A DNA stretch of 64,000 bases, from positions 62,001 through 126,000 of the forward strand of contig JACKCT010000005.1 in assembly GCA_020633895.1 (NCBI GenBank), given 5' to 3'. Shown piece by piece: positions 1 to 8,037 of this stretch (position 1 is the stretch's first letter; each line of letters begins with the position of its first letter). The translations under genes and the position numbers were made by a program. Under the pieces are notes generated by a model, which was given only the letters and a program-made list of their open reading frames with translations, did no database searches and had not been told where the DNA came from. The stretch comes from Deltaproteobacteria bacterium (lineage in GTDB: Bacteria; Lernaellota; Lernaellaia; JACKCT01).

Positions 1-76
1 GATGTGGTCGGCCTCCCTCTACGACCGCTCGGCCGCCCGCTTGCCCCCCACGCGCGCCGCTTCTAAGATCGCCGAC

Positions 77-1936
77 ATGAAAACGGCGGACGAAGCGGCG
101 CGTCGGCGATTCGCCCTGGGGGCGGTCACGGCGGCGGTGGTGTTGTACCTGCTGCCGTTGTTCAAGGACCCTTCGGCGCTGATGAGCCAGGACGCGTATC
201 GCTCCCACGATTACCTTCAACAGGCGACCTACGACTTCCTCTTTCGCGACGCCCTGCTCACGCACCACCAATTCCCCTTCCGGACGCACCTCCTCGGCGG
301 CGGCTATCCCCTCCCGGCCAACCCCCAGGACGTCACCTTCAGCCCCTTCGTCATCACCACCTTCATCCTGGGCCAGGCCCTGGGCATGAAGCTCAACATC
401 CTGATTTTCTTCCTCATCGGCGCGACGGGGATGTTTGTCCTGGCCCGCGAGCGATTCGACGCGACCACCGGCGGCGCCCTGGTCGCGGCCGTCGCGTACG
501 CCACGTCCGGCTGGTGGCTCTCGCGCCTGGAGTGGGGGTTCTATTTCAAGAACTACTTCCACTTCGTGCCTTGGATCTGGGTGATGCTGGAGCGGGCGTG
601 CGAAGGCCGCCGCACGGTCTTCTGGGCTGGTTTGTTCCTGGCCGTCGTGGTCACGCAACTCGGCTTGGGGTACGCGGTCATCGGCTTCTTCTTCCTACTC
701 TATCTGCCCCTGTCCGCCGCGCTCTCGCCCGCCAGGTCGGCCACGCCCGGCGGCGCGCTCGGGTGGCTGGTCGCCGCGTTCGGGATCAGCGTCATCTTCG
801 CCGCGGCCAAGGTCCTCCCGATGATCGGCCTGCTCTTGGACAACGTCCGCGCCGTCGACAACTACGATCTCTACACGGGCGTGGGCGGCGGCTACCCCCA
901 CTTCTACCAATCCGCCCGCGAGTTCCTCCTGGCCCTGGTGCAATACTCGCCGATCCCCAACCGTCCCATCGAGCCGGGCTGGATCGCGCTCGCCCTGGCG
1001 TTGGTCGGCGTGATCGCGGCGGGCCGCCGCCTGCTGGCGCTTTGGGTCGTGGGGATTTATTTCCTGCTGCTGTGCTTCGGGCCGTTTTTGCCGGTCGACC
1101 TGTTCAAGCCCCTGTGGCACCTGCCGTTTTTCCATTCGATGCACGCCCCCTACCAACTCTTTTCGTATTTTGTGCTCGTGGCGCTGTGCGTTTCCGCCGG
1201 GGTGGGGGCGTCGTGGATCGAGGAACGCCTGCCGTGGGGCTTGGGGCCTTCCCTCGGCGCGGCCTTGGCGACATTACTGCTGGCGGTGGGGATGCATTGG
1301 TCGGTGATGGGGCAAATCTTCACCGAGTGGGTGCCGAGGCTGGACCAGGCCGAGAGTTATTTTCAGGTCCAGGGGCGGGACATGGTCCGGGGGGCGCCGC
1401 GCACGCGCAACTCGCAGCAATATTTCAACGCCCTGCGCGGCGTGGGGACCATCGACTGGGACGGCGACGTCCTGCTGCCGGAGAATGTCATCCCGGCCTA
1501 TTTCGTCACTCCCGACGACAGCATGGTCCCCAACATGGATTACCCGGGCGAGGCGTGGATGTACTACGGCCAGGGGGAGGTGACGTCCGTCGAGATCACG
1601 CCCAACCGCCTCAAGGCCGCCGGCACCGCCGTGACCAACGACTTTGTCGTCTTCAATCAGAACTTCAGCCCCTACTTCGACGCGGCCGGAATGTACCGCG
1701 TGTTCGAGTTCGAGGGGCGCGTGGCGGTGGAAGTGGAGGCCGGGGATTTCGAGATCACGGTCAACTACTGGGCCTGGCCCCAGGTGTTGGGAGTGATGAT
1801 TTCGTTGCTCTCGCTGGGGGCGTTGGCCTATTTCGTCCTCACCGGCATCCAGGAAGACCGCCGCACCCCGCCGCCCTACGTCCCGCCCAACGCCCGCAAA
1901 GGGCCGGTGGTGTATCGGTTGGATGGGGACGAGTAA
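77..1936 (+). CDS. YfhO-like multi-pass membrane protein
   Basis: About 620 residues with a long series of hydrophobic segments (the first near residues 12-30) and a soluble, aromatic-rich region of about 170 residues before a last membrane helix near the C terminus. The order of a first loop carrying SQDAYRSHDY and HHQFPFRTHLLGGGYP, then alternating TM helices, resembles the YfhO/GT-C-like family of large membrane proteins, whose substrates are mostly unknown (lipid-linked sugar transfer in the characterised members). I start at the ATG at 77 because the first membrane helix follows directly. An in-frame ATG at base 2 would add 25 Arg/Ala-rich residues, and a start before the window cannot be excluded. 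The gene faces leuS convergently across a repeat-rich gap. The family call is moderate; the membrane nature is clear. Confidence 0.65.
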   Translation: MKTADEAARRRFALGAVTAAVVLYLLPLFKDPSALMSQDAYRSHDYLQQATYDFLFRDALLTHHQFPFRTHLLGGGYPLPANPQDVTFSPFVITTFILGQALGMKLNILIFFLIGATGMFVLARERFDATTGGALVAAVAYATSGWWLSRLEWGFYFKNYFHFVPWIWVMLERACEGRRTVFWAGLFLAVVVTQLGLGYAVIGFFFLLYLPLSAALSPARSATPGGALGWLVAAFGISVIFAAAKVLPMIGLLLDNVRAVDNYDLYTGVGGGYPHFYQSAREFLLALVQYSPIPNRPIEPGWIALALALVGVIAAGRRLLALWVVGIYFLLLCFGPFLPVDLFKPLWHLPFFHSMHAPYQLFSYFVLVALCVSAGVGASWIEERLPWGLGPSLGAALATLLLAVGMHWSVMGQIFTEWVPRLDQAESYFQVQGRDMVRGAPRTRNSQQYFNALRGVGTIDWDGDVLLPENVIPAYFVTPDDSMVPNMDYPGEAWMYYGQGEVTSVEITPNRLKAAGTAVTNDFVVFNQNFSPYFDAAGMYRVFEFEGRVAVEVEAGDFEITVNYWAWPQVLGVMISLLSLGALAYFVLTGIQEDRRTPPPYVPPNARKGPVVYRLDGDE

Positions 1937-2229
1937 GCGCCGTGGCCTGCCCGTCTGAGCCGCGCGCGTCAGCAAGCGGTCCAAGACTTACGTTGTTTCA
2001 CCATGAACACGACCGTACAGAGCTGCGAACTGTCGTGAGCGGTTGGGTATGACGCAGGGCAAATCGTTCTCGTGCCACTTCGCAGTGTCATCCTGAGCGA
2101 AGCGAAGGATCTGGTCGTGACCACGCCATGCGCGCACGATGTTTCGAAAAAAGTTCGCGGCGTACCGACTTGCGCCTGACCCCTCACTACCGTTCGGGGC
2201 TCTGATCGGTCAAGGGGCCTCAGCCACCC
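1937..2229. repeat. Intergenic gap with four short dispersed repeats
   Basis: This non-coding gap between convergent genes holds four short repeats that recur elsewhere in the window. 1957-1989 (GAGCCGCGCGCGT...) recurs at 33968-34000 with two mismatches. 2018-2048 is the reverse complement of 53208-53238 with two mismatches. 2087-2121 is a GTCA...TGAC element containing the inverted pair ATCCT/AGGAT. 2177-2209 recurs at 53273-53305 with one mismatch. No reading frame here looks like a gene. Confidence 0.75.
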
Positions 2230-4644
2230 CTACTTCGCCACGAAGTTCACCAGCTTGCCGGGGACGTAGATCTCCTTGACGATCGATTTACCGGCCAGGT
2301 GGGAGGCGACGTTTTCCTCGGCCTTGGCGGCGGCGAGGATGTCGTCCTTGGCCGCGTCGGCGTCGATTTCCACGGTGCCGCGCAGCTTGCCCATCACCTG
2401 CACCGCGATGGTCATGCGATCGGACACGCACAGCGCCGGGTCGTAGGCCGGCCACGGCGCCTTGCCCGCCGAGCCTTCGAAGCCGAGCTGTGTCCAGAGT
2501 TCGTCGGCGATGTGGGGCGCGAACGGCGCAATCAGATGCAGCAGGATTTCGGCTTCACCCTTGAAATTGCGTTCCTCTTTGTTGAGGTGGTTGAGCATCT
2601 CCATCGTCGCGGCGATGGCCGTGTTGTATGACAGCGAGCCCAGATCCTCGGTGACTTTCTTGATCGTGCGGTGGATGACGCCCAGCGTCTCCCGATCCTG
2701 GGGCATGCCGTCGGCCAGGTCGTTTTCGGTCACGAAGCGCCACACCCGGTCCAGGAACCGGCGGATGCCCGCGATACCCGCGTCCCGCCAGTCGCCGCCC
2801 TGCTCGTAGGGCCCCAGGAACATCAGATACGTGCGGAACGAGTCGGCGCCGTAGTCGTCCAGGAACGCGTCCGGGTTGACCACGTTGCCCTTGGACTTGC
2901 TCATCTTCGAGCCGTCCTTGACCAGCAGGCCGTGGGCGCGGAAGGTCTTGAAGGGCTCGTCGAAATCGATCAGGCCGATGTCGTGCAGGGCCATGGTCAC
3001 GAAGCGCGTATACATCAGATGCAGCACCGCGTGCTCGTTGCCGCCGATGTACATATCCACCGGCAGCCACTTTTTCGTGATCGCCGGGTCCATCGCCACG
3101 TCCGCGCGAGGCACCGAGGGATAGCGGAAGAAGTACCAGGCCGAGTCCAGGAAATTGTCGTTGACGTCCGTGTCCCGCTTGGCCGCACCGCCGCACACGG
3201 GGCAGGTGACGTTGACGAATTCCTCGTTGCGCGCCAGCACCGACAGGCCCGAGCCGTCGGGGGTGATGTCGTCCATTTCAGGCAGCAGCACCGGCAGATC
3301 CTCGTCGGGCACGGGCACGACGCCGCATTTTTCGCAGTGGATCATCGGGATCGGCGGACCCCAGTACCGCTGGCGGCTGATGCACCAGTCCCGCAGGCGG
3401 TACTGCACCGCCTTTTCGCCACGGCCGTCCTTGCCCAGCTTCTCGACGATCGCCCACTTGGCCGCCTCCGATTCCACGCCGGAGAACTCGCCCGAGTTAA
3501 GCAGCTTGCCGTAGGCGGTCGTCGCCTCGGAAAGGTCGCCGCTCGCCTCGCCGGTTTCGCTGATGACCTCGACAATCGGCAGGTCGAATTTTTTCGCGAA
3601 TTCGAAGTCGCGGGTGTCGTGGGCGGGCACGGCCATGATCGCGCCGGTGCCGTATCCGGCCAACACGTAATCGGAGATCCAGATCGGAATCTTCGCGCCG
3701 TTGACCGGATTGATCGCGAACGCGCCGGTGAACACGCCCGTCTTGTCCTTGTCTTCCTGGCGCTCGGCCTTGGTCTTCTTGCCCGCCGCCTCGACGTACG
3801 CCGCCACCTCGGCCTGTTGGGCTTGCGAGGTGATCGCGCCGACCGCGTCGTGCTCCGGGGCGATGACCATGTAGGTCGCGCCGAACAGCGTATCCGGGCG
3901 CGTGGTGTAGACGGTCAGGTCCAGGTCATGGCCGTCCACGGCGAAGGTGATGTTCGCGCCTTCCGACTTGCCGATCCAGGTGCGTTGGGCGGTGACGGTC
4001 TTGTCCGACCAGTCGATGGTCTCCAGGTTTTCTAACAATTTGGCGGCATAGTGCGTGATCTTGAAGAACCATTGGCGCATCACGCGTGTCTCCACCACGG
4101 AGCCGCAGCGCTCGCACACGCCGCCCTCGGCCTGCTCGTCGGAGAGCACCGTGGCGCAGTGAGGGCACCAGTTGACCGGCGCGTCCTTTTGATAGGCCAG
4201 GCCCGCCTTGTAGAGCTGGATGAACAGCCACTGGGTCCATTTGTAGTAGGCCGGGTCGGTGGTATCGACCTCGTGGTCCCAGTCGAAGATGGCGCCCAGG
4301 CGCTTGAGCTGGTTTTCCCGGAAGTTGTGGATATTGGCCGGGATCAGCTTGGCGGGGTGCGTTCCGGTCTTGATGGCGAAGTTTTCCGAATGGATGCCGA
4401 AGGCGTCAAAACCCATGGGCTCGAAGACGTCGAAGCCCTGCTTGAGCTTGAAGCGGCCGTACACATCCGATCCGGTGAAGGCGTACACATTGCCCACGTG
4501 CAGGCCTTCGGCGGACGGGTAGGGGAACATCATGAGGTTGTAAAAGGGCCGGGGCGCGTGGTCGATGTCCACGTTGAAGGCCCGGGTCTTCTCCCATTCG
4601 GCCTGCCATTTGCGTTCAATGTCCCGGTGATCGTAGCTGCTCAT
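2230..4644 (-). CDS. leuS: Leucyl-tRNA synthetase
   Basis: Class Ia aminoacyl-tRNA synthetase that charges tRNA-Leu in the cytoplasm. At 804 residues it is slightly shorter than the E. coli enzyme (about 860). The HIGH motif appears as HVGN at residues 49-52 after PYPSAEGL, and KMSKS is intact at residues 580-584. A CP1 editing domain carries the Thr-rich TTRPDTLFG motif, and paired CxxC motifs in the zinc-binding insertions are visible (CPHC/CERC and CEKC/CPVC). The C-terminal anticodon-binding and tail regions are present, so the gene is intact. The ATG at 4644 begins the family-typical MSSYDHRDIE. It is divergent from the pentapeptide-TPR gene. Confidence 0.97.
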   Translation of the reverse strand: MSSYDHRDIERKWQAEWEKTRAFNVDIDHAPRPFYNLMMFPYPSAEGLHVGNVYAFTGSDVYGRFKLKQGFDVFEPMGFDAFGIHSENFAIKTGTHPAKLIPANIHNFRENQLKRLGAIFDWDHEVDTTDPAYYKWTQWLFIQLYKAGLAYQKDAPVNWCPHCATVLSDEQAEGGVCERCGSVVETRVMRQWFFKITHYAAKLLENLETIDWSDKTVTAQRTWIGKSEGANITFAVDGHDLDLTVYTTRPDTLFGATYMVIAPEHDAVGAITSQAQQAEVAAYVEAAGKKTKAERQEDKDKTGVFTGAFAINPVNGAKIPIWISDYVLAGYGTGAIMAVPAHDTRDFEFAKKFDLPIVEVISETGEASGDLSEATTAYGKLLNSGEFSGVESEAAKWAIVEKLGKDGRGEKAVQYRLRDWCISRQRYWGPPIPMIHCEKCGVVPVPDEDLPVLLPEMDDITPDGSGLSVLARNEEFVNVTCPVCGGAAKRDTDVNDNFLDSAWYFFRYPSVPRADVAMDPAITKKWLPVDMYIGGNEHAVLHLMYTRFVTMALHDIGLIDFDEPFKTFRAHGLLVKDGSKMSKSKGNVVNPDAFLDDYGADSFRTYLMFLGPYEQGGDWRDAGIAGIRRFLDRVWRFVTENDLADGMPQDRETLGVIHRTIKKVTEDLGSLSYNTAIAATMEMLNHLNKEERNFKGEAEILLHLIAPFAPHIADELWTQLGFEGSAGKAPWPAYDPALCVSDRMTIAVQVMGKLRGTVEIDADAAKDDILAAAKAEENVASHLAGKSIVKEIYVPGKLVNFVAK

Positions 4645-4839
4645 GTCGTCCCCAATGCGAACGGAAGATTCCCGAAGGCCCGCGAAATCAGCCGAAAATC
4701 GGCCCCGAAAACGGGCCCCGGATTATAGAAACGCGGGGAATAGCGGTCAATCGACGCCACGCCGGCCCCCCTTGACGCGGACGAGCGGATTCGTCCCAAT
4801 AAGGCCCTGCCGCAACGGGAATATTAAGGTGAGACGACC

Positions 4840-7800
4840 ATGACGGACGAGAAGAATCCGGATCAGGACCAACCCGCGACGTCGACGCCCGAATCGGCCG
4901 ACGCTCCTTCCCCGGACGCACCCGGCGGCCCAAAGTCCTACCGCAAGGCCAACCTCAAGGGCGAGAATTTTCGCGATCAAGATCTGCGGGGCGCCGATTT
5001 CCACAAGGCCAACCTGCGGGGCGCGGATTTCACCGGTGCGGATGTTTCGGGCGCGGATTTCACCGGCGCGAATCTGGGCAAGGCGACGCTGGAGAACGTG
5101 AACGCCGCGGGGGCGATTTTCGTCGAGGCGTCGTTGGAGAAGGCGACGATCAAGGAACTGGACGCCACGGGCGCGGATTTTTCCCGAGCGTCCCTCAAGG
5201 ACATGGAGATCGTCGACCTCAAGGCGACCGACGCCAATTTCGCCAAGGCCACCGTCGCGAAGGTGCATATCAAGAACGCCCATTTCGAGAAAACGAATTT
5301 TCAGGAAGCGGACTGGCACCGCATGCGCATCGAGGACGCGCGTTTTGTCGACGTGTCCATGGCCGGGCTCAAGTCGCCGAATATGCGTGTGGACCGGTGC
5401 ACCTTCGAACGCCTGGACGCCACCGGCGCGGACCTGCTGTCCCTCTACGCCACGCAGTCCGAATTCACCGACTGCAACTTCACGACGGCCGACATTTCCG
5501 GCGTGGGCTCTCACGGCGCCCGATGGATCCGATGCAACTTCACCAAGGCCGAACTGACCGCCGGGGAATTCAAGGAAAGCGAACTGACCGAGTGCGTCTA
5601 TGACAAGGCCAACGCGCGGTACGCCGCCGGTTTGACCGAAGAACAACTCGCCGAAATCAAGCAAGGCGGCGGCAAGGTCAGCCGCTACCTGCTGCGCCGG
5701 TTCTTCAAGTGGCTGCTGGGCACCAACGTGGGCCGGATCGTCTTCGTCGCGGTGATCGTGATCGCCAGCCTCATCTCCGTCGCTCAGTCGCGCAATCCGT
5801 ACAACTGGTCCGAGGAAAAGCTGTGGTCCCGCGCCCAGGAGGCGGACGCCGAGGACCGGCTGATGGACGCGGTGGAGTACTACAACGTCCTGTCCGAGAA
5901 GATTCCGCGCACCAGCGATCGCTACGCCAACGTCCGCCTGGCGCTGGCCCAGATTCTCTTCCGCCTGGACAAATTCGACGACGCCAAGCAGATCGTCGAA
6001 GACCTGCTGGCCGACGAATTGATCCCCCAATACTCGCGGGTCCAGGGCCTGACACTGCTGGCCGAGACGGAGATCCGTCAAAACAATTTTGACAACATCA
6101 AGTCCTACGTCCAACGCATTCTCGACACCAAGGACGCCGGTGACAGCCTGGTCAATTCCATCCAGTCCATCACCGGATCGCTGGTGCCCAAGCGCAAGAA
6201 CGATTTGGTGGATTGGATCTTCGAGGTGTCCCTGTCCGAGCTGGGCGAGGACCCGGGGGTGCGTTCGGACTTGTTGTTCGCCCGGGCCCAGGCGCGGATG
6301 GGCCAGCAGAAATACGAGGAGGCGATCGCCGATTTCAAATCCCTCGAGGAATTGGAATTGGCCGACAACAAGGAGCAGCAACTTCTCCTGGGTCTGGCCA
6401 ACGCCTATCGGCGCGTCGGAGACGAGGCGAACGCCGACAAATACTTCAAGGAACTGGCCACCAAATTTCCCGACGCCCAGGACCAGGTCACGCGCGCCAA
6501 ATTCGACCTGGCCATGACCCTGCGGGGCCAGGGCAAGTTCGACGAGGCGGAAAAACTGCTGCGTCAGGCGATCGACGACGCTGTCGGCGCCGAGCAGAAA
6601 TCCCAGGCCATCGGCGAGTTGGCGACGCTCATGCTCGATTCGGGCCGGACCGATGAAGGCCTCAAGCTGCTTAACGACGAACTGCAAAATCTCGCGCCGG
6701 GCAGCCAGCTTTGGGCCGAGTTTCAGATCAAGATCGCGGCCCAGAACCAGTATCGCGGGCAAAACGAAGAGGCCGTGCGCATCCTGGAAAACGTGACCAA
6801 GTACGAACTGGACAACTCGGTGAATCAATGGGCGCGCACGGCGCTAATGGATGCCTACGCGTCCATCAATCGCGTCGATCAGGCCATCGAGCAGGCCAAG
6901 ATTGTTCAGACCCTCACCGACGACCCGATGATCATCACCACCACGCAGATGAATCTGGCCCAACTTTATTGGCGCGACGGCAAAAACGAAGAGGCGCTGG
7001 CGATTCTCGAGGACCTGTCCAAGACCGGCCACACCGACGACCAGAAGGCCCAGGCCGTGACCATGCGCATGGAGCTTTTGCAGCAAGCCGGCCGTCGGGA
7101 CGACGCGGTGGCCGTGGCCCGGTCGGTGATTTCGGAAAACGAACTTCCCCGGCTGGTGCTGGCCGCGCGGGTGCAGCTTGCCGAGATCTATAACAACGAA
7201 GGCAACAACGGCGAGGCGAAAAAGGTGCTTGAGGAAGTCCTCACCGAGCCCCTGCCCGACGACCTGCCCGGTAATTTCATGCGTCTGCCCGGGCTGTCCA
7301 ATACCGACGAGTTGCGGGAGACGATCCTCAACATCTTCCAGAAACTGGTGGACAAATTGGCGCCGGGCGAGGGAGATCAAGCCTACACCTACTGGCTGGC
7401 GCGCATGACGGTGGGCATGATCGACGACCAGATGGGCGAAACCGACAAGGCGGTTCGGGAACTATCCGAGGCCTTCGCCAAGGCCAGCGACCCCAACCTG
7501 CGCCTGCAGGCCGGCGAAAGCCTGGGCCAGACCTACACCCGGGCCGAGCAATTGGACGAAGCCGAGGCGGTCTACACGAAAATCGGCGAGACATGGCCCG
7601 ACCGCTCGGACGCCCAGGTGACGAGCCTGATCGGCTTGGGAACCGTCGCGCGGCGCGCTCGCAATTTCGACCGGGCCGAAGAGACGTATCAGAAGGCGCT
7701 GGGAATGTGCAACACGGACCCGATGCTCTGCTGCCGCATCCAGGGCGAGCGTCTCCAGGCCTTCCGCGAGAGTAATCAGGCCGAGAAAATCCGCGAGGTC

Positions 7801-7902
7801 TATCGCGCCGTTCTGGACGGTCTGCCCGATTGCTGGCTGCGGGAAGAGGCGCTCCAAGCCCTCAAACCCGAAGCGCCGGCCGAAGGCGGCGAGGGCGGTT
7901 GA
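4840..7902 (+). CDS. Pentapeptide-repeat / TM / TPR fusion protein
   Basis: A 1,020-residue protein of unknown function in three parts. Residues about 34-262 are pentapeptide repeats of the A(D/N)LxG type (GADFHKANLRGADFTGAD and similar), predicted to form a right-handed quadrilateral beta-helix. A basic stretch (RYLLRRFFKW) and one strong TM helix follow at about 293-316. The remaining ~700 residues are TPR-like helical hairpins (QKYEEAIADFKSLEEL, GKFDEAEKLLRQAI). Positive-inside topology puts the pentapeptide helix in the cytoplasm and the TPR array in the periplasm. There is no signal peptide. The ATG at 4840 follows a purine-rich GGTGAG. The gene stands alone between leuS and plsB. Each domain is recognisable, but I know no named family with this order. 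Confidence 0.85.
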   Translation: MTDEKNPDQDQPATSTPESADAPSPDAPGGPKSYRKANLKGENFRDQDLRGADFHKANLRGADFTGADVSGADFTGANLGKATLENVNAAGAIFVEASLEKATIKELDATGADFSRASLKDMEIVDLKATDANFAKATVAKVHIKNAHFEKTNFQEADWHRMRIEDARFVDVSMAGLKSPNMRVDRCTFERLDATGADLLSLYATQSEFTDCNFTTADISGVGSHGARWIRCNFTKAELTAGEFKESELTECVYDKANARYAAGLTEEQLAEIKQGGGKVSRYLLRRFFKWLLGTNVGRIVFVAVIVIASLISVAQSRNPYNWSEEKLWSRAQEADAEDRLMDAVEYYNVLSEKIPRTSDRYANVRLALAQILFRLDKFDDAKQIVEDLLADELIPQYSRVQGLTLLAETEIRQNNFDNIKSYVQRILDTKDAGDSLVNSIQSITGSLVPKRKNDLVDWIFEVSLSELGEDPGVRSDLLFARAQARMGQQKYEEAIADFKSLEELELADNKEQQLLLGLANAYRRVGDEANADKYFKELATKFPDAQDQVTRAKFDLAMTLRGQGKFDEAEKLLRQAIDDAVGAEQKSQAIGELATLMLDSGRTDEGLKLLNDELQNLAPGSQLWAEFQIKIAAQNQYRGQNEEAVRILENVTKYELDNSVNQWARTALMDAYASINRVDQAIEQAKIVQTLTDDPMIITTTQMNLAQLYWRDGKNEEALAILEDLSKTGHTDDQKAQAVTMRMELLQQAGRRDDAVAVARSVISENELPRLVLAARVQLAEIYNNEGNNGEAKKVLEEVLTEPLPDDLPGNFMRLPGLSNTDELRETILNIFQKLVDKLAPGEGDQAYTYWLARMTVGMIDDQMGETDKAVRELSEAFAKASDPNLRLQAGESLGQTYTRAEQLDEAEAVYTKIGETWPDRSDAQVTSLIGLGTVARRARNFDRAEETYQKALGMCNTDPMLCCRIQGERLQAFRESNQAEKIREVYRAVLDGLPDCWLREEALQALKPEAPAEGGEGG

Positions 7903-8037
7903 GAGGCTCGAAATCGCACAATTGATCGGGTCGAGATCGTTTCGGGCAACGCGCGCAATACCGCTCGCTACCCGTCTACGCCAAGGCTGCGGCGAGGCAA
8001 GCGGGTCGCGGCTCGGACGGACGCGGCGACGCGGCCC
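7903..8037. other. Short convergent gap with a partial dispersed repeat
   Basis: Lies between the pentapeptide-TPR gene and plsB. It contains GCGGCGAGGCAAGC followed by GCGGCTCGGACGG (about 7989-8020), related to repeats at 34074-34102 and near 63502. I see no convincing terminator hairpin with a T-run. Confidence 0.5.
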
